From assembly GCA_002419385.1 (NCBI GenBank), contig DIFZ01000025.1:1-64000 (forward strand): 64,000 bases of DNA, given 5' to 3'. A program made the translations under genes and the position numbers. Shown piece after piece: positions 45,752 to 56,815 of the stretch. The notes below the pieces were generated by a model. That model was not told where the DNA came from and ran no database searches. It was given only the letters and a program-made list of their open reading frames with translations. Position 1 is the first letter of the stretch, and the number at the start of each line of letters is the position of its first letter. The DNA comes from Geobacter sp. UBA5735 (GTDB taxonomy: Bacteria; Desulfobacterota; Desulfuromonadia; Geobacterales; Geobacteraceae).

Positions 45752-48106
45752 TCAGCTCACTGCGTCTCCGGTGGAAGCGCAGAGAGTACCGCTTCCCGCC
45801 AGTGCACCTTCAACGCTGAGCCGGTTTTCGGGACGAAGCGACCTTACCGCTGAACCCAGGATCTCCCGGGATGGCTTGACATCGAGAAACTCGACGCCGA
45901 ATCCGGCCGATGCCGCATCGTTCCCCTGATTGCCGGTGCAATCAACCCATACCACCCTGCCAGTCGCAGCGAACGTGCACTGCTCACCGCCCGGCAGCAG
46001 AAACGTCAGCTCGATCCGGGAACCGCAGATGACGTCACCCGCAAACGCCACATACATCCCTCCGGCACTGATATCCCTGCAGGTCCCGACCGACGTTATG
46101 CCGTTAATCAGGAACGACACGGGGATGATGCACGATTCACGCTCCCTGTGCAGCGCATAGACCGGGAATGCCTGCAGGTTGGCTTCATTTACAAAATCGT
46201 GATCATTTCTCATGTACTCGAGAAAAGCGCTGACCACCTTTTTCTCGAAGTGCGTCCCGACATGCTCTTCCAGCAGCCTCACCGCTTCGGGCATCGGCAT
46301 CGGGTCCCGGTAATGACGCTTTGCGGTTATGGCTTCGAAGAAATCCGCAACCGCTATTATCTTGGCGCCAAAGGGAATTTCATGCCCTCTCAGCCCCAGC
46401 GGGTACCCGCTGCCATCGATTTTCTCGTGGTGACAGCCCGCAATTTCAGGAACCTGGCGGTAAATACCCTCAAAGTTGATTTGCTCCAGAATCTCACGCG
46501 TTTTCGACGCATGAGACTTCACTTCCGTATATTCCTCCTCGGTCAGCCTGCCTTCCTTTTTCAAGATTGAATCCGGAATGCCAATCTTGCCGTAGTCATG
46601 CAGCAGGGCCGCCACCCGGATCATTTCGCAGTAGTCCTTGGCAAGGCCAAGCTCCTGGCAAATCCCCACGGCATACCTGGTCACCTTTTCGGCGTGGCCT
46701 GCCGTCAGATTGTCCCTGGTGTCAATACTGGCCGCCAGGACCTGGAGCGTCGAACTGAATTGCAGCTCACGGTACTCGTTGAGCATGGCATTACGAATGC
46801 TGATGCCTATCACCGTGGATATTCCCATAAGGAGGTTCATGTGACTCTGGAGCAGAGGCTTCTTGGTTTGCAGATTGTCAACGACGAGTATGCCTAATGA
46901 ATTCCCGTCGCATACGATGGGGCAAACGATGAATGACTGGGCTCCCAATTTCCTGGCGAACGTCAGGCTGTGGGGGGAGAGGTCCGTTTTTATCTCGTCG
47001 AAGTCGTTGACCAGGAACGGTTTCTGCTCACGGAACGAGAGAACGAATATGCCCCGCGACTCAGGCCTGTCGAGACGGAACGATGTCTTGCTGAAAAGAT
47101 TCTCCAGCTCCTGCGAATAGCCGAACCCGGCCCGGAACAACAGCCGGGTCTTGTCCTGATCCGTGAGAAAGATCATGCAGCGATCATAGTCGAGACGCTT
47201 CTCGAGTACGTGGGTGACATTGTACAGGATGGCATCGATATCGGTCTGCTTGTTGATTGCCTGCCCGATTTCATTGGTCATCAGGGCATTATTGTAGTTC
47301 TGGTTTATCTGCTCCAGCAGCTTGTCGGTCGATTCACGCAGGTTGTCAAGCCCCGCGCTGAGATCCTGCTTCTCTTTGCCTATGGCAACAAGGCTCACCA
47401 GCAGAAGAATTGACACGGCAGAAGGGAAAACCGCAGCCAGAGCGCTCCACCCTTCAAGACAGAAAGAAACCACGCACAGGACGAGCAGGAAGAATGCACT
47501 GTAGTTCCGTATCCTTTTCCAGGATACTGAGGCGGCCTTTTCCCAGGAGATAATATATCGGCAGACCTTGCCATCCGTGAATAGGCACTCAGGATGTTCT
47601 ATGCGCGGCAACTTGCTGTTGAAAACCTGCGCGATAGCCTCAAGGAAACCGATCCTGTTCTCGCACTGGAAAGGCTTCTCGCGGACCCCCTCCTCCGGGG
47701 TAACGATTATTTCGATCTTGTTTGATGCCAGCTTCTTCGACTCATACACAGACGATCTGGTAAAGTTTCTCGTGGTTATGCCTATAAGTTCATATACTTT
47801 CGCGGGGCTCACGAGCCCCAGGACATATTGGCGCATCACGCCGATCGCCTCTGGGGAAGCAGCGTATCTGCCAGCCTCCCTGGCAATGTTCTCATTCCCG
47901 GTCAGCTTGACGAGTCTTTCATAAAACAGGTCGATCTGTTCCTGGTCGAACCAGTGCCCCTGATCGGCCACTTCATAGGGTTCCATTCTTGCGTGCTGCA
48001 GCAGTTCACTTATATTGACATAGCTGTACTTCCTCTTGATCAACTTGATGTAAGTGTCAATAATCCTGCTGTTATATAAAGGCTGTTCACTCTTGTCAGT
48101 TTCCAT
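45752..48106 (-). CDS. Membrane GAF - HD-GYP - PilZ signalling protein
   Basis: A 784-residue protein. The N-terminal about 200 residues form an unrecognised sensor region (VNISELLQHARMEPYEV..), weakly like AraC-type ligand-binding N-termini. Two membrane segments (about 208-250) follow, then a short coiled coil, a GAF domain (about 295-440: AILYNVTHVLEKRLDYDRCMIFL) and an HD-GYP phosphodiesterase domain (about 465-630) with intact ALLHDYGKIGIPDSIL, HHEKIDGSGYPLGLRG and IAVADFFEAI. A C-terminal PilZ domain (about 655-775) has DISAGGMYV but no clear RxxxR ahead of it. It should break down cyclic-di-GMP and perhaps sense it. Confidence 0.88.
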   Translation of the reverse strand: METDKSEQPLYNSRIIDTYIKLIKRKYSYVNISELLQHARMEPYEVADQGHWFDQEQIDLFYERLVKLTGNENIAREAGRYAASPEAIGVMRQYVLGLVSPAKVYELIGITTRNFTRSSVYESKKLASNKIEIIVTPEEGVREKPFQCENRIGFLEAIAQVFNSKLPRIEHPECLFTDGKVCRYIISWEKAASVSWKRIRNYSAFFLLVLCVVSFCLEGWSALAAVFPSAVSILLLVSLVAIGKEKQDLSAGLDNLRESTDKLLEQINQNYNNALMTNEIGQAINKQTDIDAILYNVTHVLEKRLDYDRCMIFLTDQDKTRLLFRAGFGYSQELENLFSKTSFRLDRPESRGIFVLSFREQKPFLVNDFDEIKTDLSPHSLTFARKLGAQSFIVCPIVCDGNSLGILVVDNLQTKKPLLQSHMNLLMGISTVIGISIRNAMLNEYRELQFSSTLQVLAASIDTRDNLTAGHAEKVTRYAVGICQELGLAKDYCEMIRVAALLHDYGKIGIPDSILKKEGRLTEEEYTEVKSHASKTREILEQINFEGIYRQVPEIAGCHHEKIDGSGYPLGLRGHEIPFGAKIIAVADFFEAITAKRHYRDPMPMPEAVRLLEEHVGTHFEKKVVSAFLEYMRNDHDFVNEANLQAFPVYALHRERESCIIPVSFLINGITSVGTCRDISAGGMYVAFAGDVICGSRIELTFLLPGGEQCTFAATGRVVWVDCTGNQGNDAASAGFGVEFLDVKPSREILGSAVRSLRPENRLSVEGALAGSGTLCASTGDAVS

Positions 48107-48149
48107 GAAACACCATGCTAACCTTCATATTCATTAAATACAATTCCGC

Positions 48150-50258
48150 TCATTCATGATGGTGATGCATCATCCAGTCAATAGATTTGAAATAGCCGTC
48201 AGTATATTGCATATTCAAGATCCATAGGTGGTATATCTTATCATAGGGGATCTGTTTTCTCTCTGCGAAAGATGCAGGGTATAGCAAAACAGGGATTTTT
48301 TCGTTGTCATAATATTTTGACAATAAGGAATAGATCATGAACAGTGTTCCGCTCGGAAAATCATCTTCATCAACGATTATCGTATGGATGCAGTTTGTCA
48401 GATCGGACATGTTCAGGCCGATATCTGAGACATTTATCACGAACAACGCCTTCAGCTTTCCATTTCGCTTGAGAGAAAAGAGGTGTTTTTCCTTCCTGAA
48501 ATCGATATTCTCGTATTCCCGCCCGATTTCGTCATGATTGAGCATGTGCGGCTCAAGGTCCAGCGCATGAAGCAGAAGTCCCCCCGATGCATGCCGGTAG
48601 AATCTTTCCAGCTCCGCCAAATCTTCGGTCTGGGTTCTGTGCAGCGACCAGGGCCCTGCCAGATCCCACTGCCCTACAGCCCCCTTCTGGTAGTGGAAGT
48701 AGGCAAACGCATCGACTGAACAACCATTCATGTCGTTTATTTGTTTCGCTATGCCACCGAATACCCTCTGTGGGAACCTGTTGTCAGGCCGGTAATAACA
48801 GGCGACAAAGTTCATGCGCGTAGAGGAGAGGCTATGCGAATCGTTTATGCAACGCCCAATCTGCTCAAGCACTGACAACCCCGTCTTCTTTCCGGAACGC
48901 TTGTCAGCTGCATGGTGATGTATCAGCCACGTGTATTCATAAAAGCGTACCATGGCTATATGGGCGTAAATTCTGCCGTTCTTCTGGTATATAAAATGTC
49001 TCGCTATATGCGGGTTACTGTTGTAGAGCTTTTCGTAAGTCTCCTTGAACTTCTCCTTCTGGGCCTGGATAAACGAGTACTTCTCCGGATAGAGAAAGCC
49101 GGTGTGAAAAAACAACTCCCACAGGGCTTCCATATCCACCTTGTTGCAAACATATGAATTGCGGTCCGTTGCCTGGTGAAGGAGCGCCAGCAGCCTCACG
49201 TGTTCCTTTATGTCCATATCGAGGATGGCAAGACCGCATTTGATGGAGACCGTTCCCCCTACCCCCTCCTGAACATTCCGATAGACAACCTGTGCGCTGC
49301 ACTTTATGGAAAGGATTCCGGCCAGATCAATATTCAACTCGGGAATGATCCTTCCGGGAAGCAGAACGGAATTTTCCTCGCTCTCCTCCACCGAAAGTCC
49401 GGAGCCGGAAAGGTCCACAACCTTCAGGTTCACTGTTTTGCCGGTAAGGGGATCGACAAAGACCGCATCAGGCGAAGGAACCAGGCTGTGACGGGAGCTC
49501 CGATAGTCTTTCGGCTCGAACCTGCAAATCCTTGAGTGGACCGGTCGCATGACAAACGAGCGGATCTTTTGGCCGGCAGATTGACTGATTATCTCGCAGT
49601 CACCCGAATAGAGCACCTCTTCGTTGTCGCTCAGGACGACATGAACCGGTGTTGCCCTCGTGACCCATTGAAACGATTGTGGCGGGGCGCACGCTACTTC
49701 GACGCGAAAGGTAGCGGCATTGAAATCGATGAGGTCGCCGTTGAACAGCGCCCCGTTTTGCAGGAAGCGGACCGTTATGTCCCGGCAGGGATGCCGGTTG
49801 ATCCGGCGGGAACGAATCTCACTACACGTGTCGGGCAGGTGAAAGCTGATGCCATCTGTCGTCACGTCAAGAAGCCTGGCGCTGACATGCAGCGGTTCGT
49901 AAGGATCGGGTACGATGAAACTTTCGTAGCGGTGCGTTGCAAGCTTCTGCTCGAGGCCGTCATCTTTTACCCAGAGACATTCCAGCTTGCCGTCCAGGCA
50001 CGGCTGCGGTCTGGCCTTGAGAGTAATTGCGGTATCGTATTTGACATGCTTGAAACAGACAAGAATAGTCTCATCTTTGAAGTTGAGAAAGTTCAGCATG
50101 TTCACCAGGTGCTTCCTGCTGACCTCTCGCTTCTTCCTGGGCACGGATAGCGGCGGAGAACCGTCCTGGGCGACAGCTTCTAGAGCTATTGTATTGTTCT
50201 TTGTGCCGCAGGCTTCGAACAATGCATTCCCTCCCGTAGTTACGGCATCTCCCGTCAA
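48150..50258 (-). CDS. PilZ-domain protein with GNAT-like region
   Basis: About 702 residues, cytoplasmic by appearance. Two PilZ-like segments are visible. The first (about 115-215) has an RxxxR-type run (RRINR) but a degenerate DxSxxG position. The second (about 265-370) has VDLSGSGLSV but only RSSR upstream. The C-terminal half (about 395-690) looks like an acetyltransferase-type fold (HIARHFIYQKNGRIYAHIAMVRFYEYTWLIHHHAA). I cannot confirm catalytic residues. The only full-length start is TTG at 50258; another TTG at 50222 has a better site (GGAGGG). It lies upstream of the GAF/HD-GYP/PilZ gene on the same strand, 43 bases apart. Confidence 0.75.
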   Translation of the reverse strand: MTGDAVTTGGNALFEACGTKNNTIALEAVAQDGSPPLSVPRKKREVSRKHLVNMLNFLNFKDETILVCFKHVKYDTAITLKARPQPCLDGKLECLWVKDDGLEQKLATHRYESFIVPDPYEPLHVSARLLDVTTDGISFHLPDTCSEIRSRRINRHPCRDITVRFLQNGALFNGDLIDFNAATFRVEVACAPPQSFQWVTRATPVHVVLSDNEEVLYSGDCEIISQSAGQKIRSFVMRPVHSRICRFEPKDYRSSRHSLVPSPDAVFVDPLTGKTVNLKVVDLSGSGLSVEESEENSVLLPGRIIPELNIDLAGILSIKCSAQVVYRNVQEGVGGTVSIKCGLAILDMDIKEHVRLLALLHQATDRNSYVCNKVDMEALWELFFHTGFLYPEKYSFIQAQKEKFKETYEKLYNSNPHIARHFIYQKNGRIYAHIAMVRFYEYTWLIHHHAADKRSGKKTGLSVLEQIGRCINDSHSLSSTRMNFVACYYRPDNRFPQRVFGGIAKQINDMNGCSVDAFAYFHYQKGAVGQWDLAGPWSLHRTQTEDLAELERFYRHASGGLLLHALDLEPHMLNHDEIGREYENIDFRKEKHLFSLKRNGKLKALFVINVSDIGLNMSDLTNCIHTIIVDEDDFPSGTLFMIYSLLSKYYDNEKIPVLLYPASFAERKQIPYDKIYHLWILNMQYTDGYFKSIDWMMHHHHE

Positions 50259-50284
50259 CGGATACCCGCGAGATTCGGCTCACC

Positions 50285-50300
50285 AGTCTCACGTGAAACA
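50285..50300. promoter_or_regulatory. parS-like centromere site
   Basis: AGTCTCACGTGAAACA matches 14 of 16 bases of the common parS consensus TGTTTCACGTGAAACA. It lies between the PilZ gene and the ATP synthase operon, about 6.5 kb from parAB. Confidence 0.55.
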
Positions 50301-50495
50301 GTACCCTCTGAAGGACCGTCGCGATGTAAGGACGCTGTTTTTCATTAACACAATAGCCGTTTTTATGTACCACAAAAGCCAGATGTGTGCAAGCGCTTAA
50401 TTTTAAAGAGGTTTAGATCATCAGATGCAGCACCACAGAGTAGTTCACATGAATTTTTTATTTCCCATGAATATTTACGAAACAAATGAAACACA

Positions 50496-50521
50496 AAAAG
50501 GCGGGTTTCCCCGCCTTTTTC
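50496..50521 (-). terminator. Rho-independent terminator after atpC
   Basis: AAAAAGGCGGG-TTTC-CCCGCCTTTTT, stem plus T tract, symmetric. It lies 25 bases past the atpC stop. Confidence 0.85.
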
Positions 50522-50545
50522 AAAGCCATGTCATAACGTCAAACG

Positions 50546-50959
50546 TCAGCGGTTGGATTTTGATGCCACTTGCATTCTGATCAGCGCGCGCTGCAAGGCA
50601 GCTTCGTAGAAGATGAAATCCCTGTCTTCCCTGGAGAGTTTTCCGAGAGCCTCCTCGGCGCGTCCCAACGCGGTCCGCGCCCGTTCGAGATCGATCTCGT
50701 CCGCTCTTTCAGCCGTCTCGACCAGTATGGTGATCCTGTCGTCCACGACTTCGAAATACCCCCAGTTCAATGCCAGGTGACTGATCGTGCCGTCCTTGGA
50801 ATACACAAGCTCGCCGATCTTCAGAGAGGTGAGAAAGGCCGCATGTCCCGGCAGGACGGTAAATTCACCCAGTACGCCGGATGCGGTTACCATATCCACT
50901 TGTTCCGAGAGGACTTTCTTATATGGTGTTACCAGTTCGAGCTGCAGTTTTTCCGCCAT
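50546..50959 (-). CDS. atpC: F1Fo ATP synthase epsilon subunit
   Basis: A 137-residue F1 subunit: N-terminal beta sandwich (LELVTPYKKVLSEQVDMVTASGVLGEFTVLPGHAAFLTSL) and a C-terminal two-helix regulatory domain (ERADEIDLERARTALGRAEEAL). The ATG at 50959 follows AAGGA; longer in-frame starts have no such support. It is the last gene of the atp operon. Confidence 0.96.
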   Translation of the reverse strand: MAEKLQLELVTPYKKVLSEQVDMVTASGVLGEFTVLPGHAAFLTSLKIGELVYSKDGTISHLALNWGYFEVVDDRITILVETAERADEIDLERARTALGRAEEALGKLSREDRDFIFYEAALQRALIRMQVASKSNR

Positions 50960-51045
50960 GTATGAATCCTTATCGGCCGTCTTCCGGTTTGCCGAAAGCG
51001 TCTTTCTCAACGTTGCCTTGTGTCCGGAGGGACAGTTCCTTCAAC

Positions 51046-52509
<1,464 letters not shown>

Positions 52510-52536
52510 CTAATAGTGTGGGTCTTGTCAGTGCTC

Positions 52537-53400
52537 TCAGGCCTTGATCGATTCGGCGCCCGAAATGATCTCCATCAGTTCCGTGGTGATTGCAGCCTGT
52601 CTCGCACGGTTGTACTGCAGCGTCAACTTGCCGATCATATCCGTTGCATTTTTCGATGCGCTGTCCATGGCGGTCATCCTTGCGCCGTGTTCCGACGCTA
52701 CGGATTCCAGCATGGCATGGAAAACCTGTACCTCGATATGCTTGGGAAAGAGTTCGGTCAGGAGTTCCTCTTTGGAAGGTTCATAGATCGCTTCCGGGAG
52801 GAATTCTTCATCTGTGCCCTGGGGAGCTTCAATCGGCAGCAGCCGCTTCAGGGTGATGTCCTGGGACATGACGCTTCTGAATGCGTTATACAGGATGTAT
52901 ACTTCATCGTATTCGTCAGCCATGTAGCCTTCTATCAGTTCCTGCCCGATGAGCGCGGCCTCCTGATAGTTCAGGGTGGACAGGATGTTGGAATAGTTTT
53001 TCCGGATCGTAGCGCGCCTCCGGAGATATTCGTGTGCCTTCCTGCCGATGGTGAGAACGGATATCTCACTGTATCGTGAAGTGTTTTCCCGAATGAAACC
53101 TTCCGCTGCCTTGCAGATATTGGCATTGAAACCGCCGCACAGGCCTCTGTCGGAGCTGACGACGATGAGAAGCGCCCTCTCCGCCCGTTCCTTCTGCAGC
53201 AGAGGATTGCCCGCCTGCCCACCGCTGCCGGAAAGCCTCTGGAGAACCTCCGTGAGCTTTTCGGCATAGGGACGGGCAGCCAGCACATTCTCCTGGGCAC
53301 GACGCAGCTTCGCCGCGGCGACCATTTTCATGGCCTTGGTGATCTGGCGCGTGCTCTTGACCGAATTGATTCGTTTCCTGATGCTTTTCAGGCTTGCCAT
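52537..53400 (-). CDS. atpG: F1Fo ATP synthase gamma subunit
   Basis: A 287-residue central stalk subunit: conserved N-terminal helix ([30 protein letters not shown]), [12 protein letters not shown] in the middle, and a C-terminal helix with [34 protein letters not shown]. It is complete. Confidence 0.97.
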   Translation of the reverse strand: MASLKSIRKRINSVKSTRQITKAMKMVAAAKLRRAQENVLAARPYAEKLTEVLQRLSGSGGQAGNPLLQKERAERALLIVVSSDRGLCGGFNANICKAAEGFIRENTSRYSEISVLTIGRKAHEYLRRRATIRKNYSNILSTLNYQEAALIGQELIEGYMADEYDEVYILYNAFRSVMSQDITLKRLLPIEAPQGTDEEFLPEAIYEPSKEELLTELFPKHIEVQVFHAMLESVASEHGARMTAMDSASKNATDMIGKLTLQYNRARQAAITTELMEIISGAESIKA

Positions 53401-53420
53401 GGGGGCGGTTCCGTCCTTCT

Positions 53421-54932
53421 CTAGACTGTAAATTCCTTCTTGAATTCATCGAGGGCGGCGATGATCTTTCCCCTCAACACGTCGTCAATGGCCTTCTTTT
53501 CGTTGATTTCGCGCAATATGTCCGGTTTGCGCGAATCGAAGAAGACGGTCATCTCGGCCTCGAAACGACCGAGGGCGCTGACCGGGCAATCATCAACGTA
53601 GCCGTTGTTGGCAGCGAAGATGACCAGAACCTGCTTTTCCACCGGAAGCGGCCGGTACTGGGGCTGCTTGAGGATCTCAACAAGACGCTCTCCACGCGCT
53701 AACTGCATCTGGGTCGCCTTGTCCAGGTCCGAACCGAACTGGGCAAAAGCCGCCATTTCCCGATATTGGGCAAGATTGAGGCGCAGCGTACCGGCCACTT
53801 GCTTCATTGCCTTGACCTGGGCGGCCCCACCGACGCGGGAGACGGAAAGGCCGACGTTGATGGCCGGGCGCACACCCGAATAGAACAAGTCGCTTTCCAG
53901 GTATATCTGACCGTCCGTAATGGAAATGACGTTCGTCGGGATGTAAGCCGACACGTCACCGGCCTGTGTCTCAATGATGGGCAGAGCAGTGAGGGAGCCT
54001 GCGCCGCAGTCATCGGAAAGTTTTGCGGCCCTCTCAAGGAGACGGCTGTGAAGATAGAATACGTCACCGGGGTATGCTTCGCGGCCGGGCGGGCGGCGAA
54101 GCAGCAGGGAAAGCTGCCGGTAGGCCACGGCCTGTTTTGAAAGGTCGTCATAAATGATAAGGGCGTGCTTTCCGCTGTCCCTGAAGTATTCTCCCATCGT
54201 AACGCCGGAATAGGGAGCGATGAATTGCAATGGCGCCGGCTCCGAAGCGGAAGCTGACACCACTATGGTGTAATCCATGGCGCCGTGATCACTCAGCTTG
54301 CTCACAACCTGTGCCACAGTGGATCGCTTCTGGCCGATGGCAACGTAAATGCAGATGACGTCGCCACCCTTCTGATTGATGATGGTATCGATCGCGATGG
54401 CGGTCTTTCCGGTCTGGCGGTCGCCGATGATGAGTTCGCGCTGGCCGCGCCCGATGGGAACCATCGCGTCAACCGCCTTGATGCCGGTCTGCAGCGGCTG
54501 GTGAACCGACTTGCGCTTGACGATGCCCGGGGCCTTCACCTCGACCATGCGGGAATCGGCGCCTTCGATTGGGCCCTTGCCGTCGATGGGCTGGCCGATG
54601 GCGTTCACGACGCGGCCGATGAGGGCCTCGCCAACGGGAACCTCGACGATCTTGCCGGTGCGCTTGACAACGGCGCCTTCCTTGATTGATTCGTTATCCT
54701 CGCCCAGGATGGCAGCGCCGACGTTTCCCTCCTCAAGATTGAGGACCATACCCGAAACCCCACCGGGGAATTCGAGCAATTCACCTGCCATTGCTTTGGC
54801 AAGTCCATGGATTCGGGCTATCCCGTCACCGACGGAGATGATGGTGCCTGTCTCGGCGACCTCGATGTCCCTGCCGTACCCCTCGATCTGCCTTCTGATA
54901 ATCTCGCTGATTTCTTCCGCTCGCAGTTCCAT
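53421..54932 (-). CDS. atpA: F1Fo ATP synthase alpha subunit
   Basis: A 503-residue F1 subunit. Walker [16 protein letters not shown]; the N-terminus [19 protein letters not shown] is the usual one. The ATG at 54932 is chosen for conservation; an in-frame GTG at 54938 is better spaced from GGGGTGAG and could be the real start, adding only two residues. Confidence 0.97.
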   Translation of the reverse strand: MELRAEEISEIIRRQIEGYGRDIEVAETGTIISVGDGIARIHGLAKAMAGELLEFPGGVSGMVLNLEEGNVGAAILGEDNESIKEGAVVKRTGKIVEVPVGEALIGRVVNAIGQPIDGKGPIEGADSRMVEVKAPGIVKRKSVHQPLQTGIKAVDAMVPIGRGQRELIIGDRQTGKTAIAIDTIINQKGGDVICIYVAIGQKRSTVAQVVSKLSDHGAMDYTIVVSASASEPAPLQFIAPYSGVTMGEYFRDSGKHALIIYDDLSKQAVAYRQLSLLLRRPPGREAYPGDVFYLHSRLLERAAKLSDDCGAGSLTALPIIETQAGDVSAYIPTNVISITDGQIYLESDLFYSGVRPAINVGLSVSRVGGAAQVKAMKQVAGTLRLNLAQYREMAAFAQFGSDLDKATQMQLARGERLVEILKQPQYRPLPVEKQVLVIFAANNGYVDDCPVSALGRFEAEMTVFFDSRKPDILREINEKKAIDDVLRGKIIAALDEFKKEFTV

Positions 54933-54941
54933 AGGCACTTC

Positions 54942-55484
54942 TCACCCCTTCTGTAATATATCTTGAATCTTTGTCAGTTGCGTCCTGATACTGCCATCAA
55001 AGACCTTGTCGCCTATCCTGGTGACTACACCGCCGATCAGCTGGGGGTCAGCGGAAACGCTGAGGATGACTTTCTTCCCCGTTGCTTTTTCCAGGGTCCT
55101 GCGCAGTTCCGCCACCTGCTCTTCTGAAAGGGGGACAGCGGATATCACAGCGGAACGAAGAATCCCTGCCGCCTCATCTGCAAACGAACGATAGCTTTCC
55201 AGGATGGCGTCGAGCTGGTCGAGTCGCTTCTTGTCGAGTAGCAGCAGCATAAAGTCGCGTATCGTCTTGGAGACACCGAGGCGTGACGCCAGCTCTTTGA
55301 CGATTTCCCGTTTCGCTTCGATCCCGTAGGAGGGAGCCTCAAAGAATTCGGCCGCTTCTTCGCCAGGAACGAGGGTCTTCGAAAATGCCTCGAGTTCCGA
55401 AAAATGCTGTTCGACAGTTCCCTGTCCCGCGGCCACCTGGATGAGCGCCTTGGCATACCGGCGTGCAATTGCGTTCGTGCTCAA
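54942..55484 (-). CDS. atpH: F1Fo ATP synthase delta subunit
   Basis: A 180-residue peripheral-stalk subunit: N-terminal helical domain (AIARRYAKALIQVAAGQGTVEQHFSELEAFS) and C-terminal KKVILSVSADPQLIGGVVTRIGDKVFDGSIRTQL. The start overlaps the atpF stop. Confidence 0.95.
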   Translation of the reverse strand: MSTNAIARRYAKALIQVAAGQGTVEQHFSELEAFSKTLVPGEEAAEFFEAPSYGIEAKREIVKELASRLGVSKTIRDFMLLLLDKKRLDQLDAILESYRSFADEAAGILRSAVISAVPLSEEQVAELRRTLEKATGKKVILSVSADPQLIGGVVTRIGDKVFDGSIRTQLTKIQDILQKG

Positions 55485-56092
55485 TGTACCTCCACCACCT
55501 TGTTCAGATATTCATCAACGAAACGCTCCTGGTCGGCCGGGGTAACCGACCGTCGCAGATTTTCCTCGGCAAGCCGGACCGCCAGTCGCGAAGTCTCCGC
55601 ACGAAGGCGGGCCCTGGCCATCTGTACTTCCTGGTTCGCAGTGGCCTTGGCCTGTTCGCAAATCCTTGCCGCCGCTTCGTGCGCTTCAGCGATGATGCGC
55701 GCTTTCTCGGCCTCACCCTCCTGCCTGATGGCCTGGTGGATACTGTCGATTTCGAGGGTAGCCTTCTCAAGTTTCTCATTGTACTCGACAAGCTTTTCCT
55801 CAGCGGCTTCCCGTGCTTCGGCCGCCTCCTGCAGTGCCTTTTCCACCGCAGCCTGCCTGGCAGCAAGCAGACCCTTTATATCAGCCTTCCTGGCGCCCCA
55901 TGCCAGGATCGCCACCAGAATGATGAAGGAGAGGAGACGATAGCCGAAATCTTTCAATTGCGCAGATGAATCCGCATGGTGAACTGCCTCAGCGGCACAA
56001 GCAGTCTCCCCGATTCCGGCCAGAACGATCATGACGGCAAGCACGGGGAATACAGGAACATTGCCGAGGGCTTTCATGGGATTAAACTTCAT
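55481..56092 (-). CDS. atpF: F1Fo ATP synthase b subunit with N-terminal extension
   Basis: A 203-residue peripheral-stalk subunit. One membrane helix (about 48-64, FGYRLLSFIILVAILAWGARKA) and a long charged coiled coil. It has an unusual N-terminal segment of about 40 residues including a second hydrophobic stretch that resembles a signal peptide (VFPVLAVMIVLAGIGETACAAEA). Overlap with atpF' (4 bases) and atpH indicates operon coupling. Confidence 0.9.
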   Translation of the reverse strand: MKFNPMKALGNVPVFPVLAVMIVLAGIGETACAAEAVHHADSSAQLKDFGYRLLSFIILVAILAWGARKADIKGLLAARQAAVEKALQEAAEAREAAEEKLVEYNEKLEKATLEIDSIHQAIRQEGEAEKARIIAEAHEAAARICEQAKATANQEVQMARARLRAETSRLAVRLAEENLRRSVTPADQERFVDEYLNKVVEVH

Positions 56093-56517
56093 GACAAGCT
56101 CCTTCCGAGAACCTTTTCGCTTATGACGCGGGAAAGGGTTTCCGCCTGGGCGCGCAGAAACGTTTCAGCCTCCTCGGCCTCCTTCCGGATCGCGCCCTGG
56201 ATGGCCGTCATGGATTGACTTGCTTCATCGCGGGCGGCACCTACTATCCGGGCCTCCTCCGAACGGGCTTCCCCGATGAGCCGGTTCCGCTCCTCGCTGG
56301 CCGCGGCCTTTATTTCGCGCAGCTTCTGTTCGTAGCGAAGCATCTTCTCCTGGACTTCCAGGTCAACGGAAGCCGCTTTTTCTCTCGATGCAGACATTTC
56401 GGCAGCCCTGTCCGCCAGAACCTTCCTGATAGGTTTGTACAAAAGGATATTGAGGAGAAACAGCAGGAGGAGAAAATTGACTGTCTGAAAGAGAAAAACG
56501 ATGTCTATAGTGATCAT
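56089..56517 (-). CDS. F1Fo ATP synthase b'-type subunit
   Basis: A 142-residue second stalk subunit: N-terminal membrane helix (FLFQTVNFLLLLFLLNILLYKPI) and a coiled coil (LEVQEKMLRYEQKLREIKAAASEERNRL). It is the first gene of this operon. No a or c subunit gene is beside it in the window, so the Fo rotor genes must lie elsewhere. Confidence 0.88.
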   Translation of the reverse strand: MITIDIVFLFQTVNFLLLLFLLNILLYKPIRKVLADRAAEMSASREKAASVDLEVQEKMLRYEQKLREIKAAASEERNRLIGEARSEEARIVGAARDEASQSMTAIQGAIRKEAEEAETFLRAQAETLSRVISEKVLGRSLS

Positions 56518-56590
56518 GCCCCAAATCCCTCTTTACCTGTTTGCCCCCGCCATACAGCCCCTACGAAGGTCCCGACTGCAAAACGTATGA

Positions 56591-56619
56591 CAGGTACCAT
56601 ACGGCATCAACGATGTCAA
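56591..56619 (-). promoter_or_regulatory. Possible sigma70 promoter of the ATP synthase operon
   Basis: Minus strand TTGACA (56619-56614), 17 bases, TACCTG (56596-56591), 74 bases before the first start codon. Confidence 0.45.
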
Positions 56620-56742
56620 TCAGTTTTTTAGCTTAAGTAAAAATTTTTTGGGCAAAAATAAAATACCCGCTCCCGGGAGCCAGCGGCAACCGTGCACCCG
56701 TCACTCCGGAAATTTCCAATGATGCAGGCCAGTTATAAGACA

Positions 56743-56762
56743 CCCCGGGCAGAAACCCGGGG
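56743..56762 (-). terminator. Hairpin after parB, possible terminator
   Basis: CCCCGGG-CAGAAA-CCCGGGG, 7-bp stem, 54 bases past the parB stop. There is no good T tract, so confidence is low. Confidence 0.35.
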
Positions 56763-56815
56763 CATGTGGCAGAAACAGCACAACGAGCGATACCGTTCTA
56801 AAAATAGAACACGGA

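Noticed and set aside
48150..48170. His-rich C-terminus of the PilZ protein as an affinity-tag artefact
   Set aside because: The run is only four His in a native context (MMHHHHE), so it is natural coding sequence.
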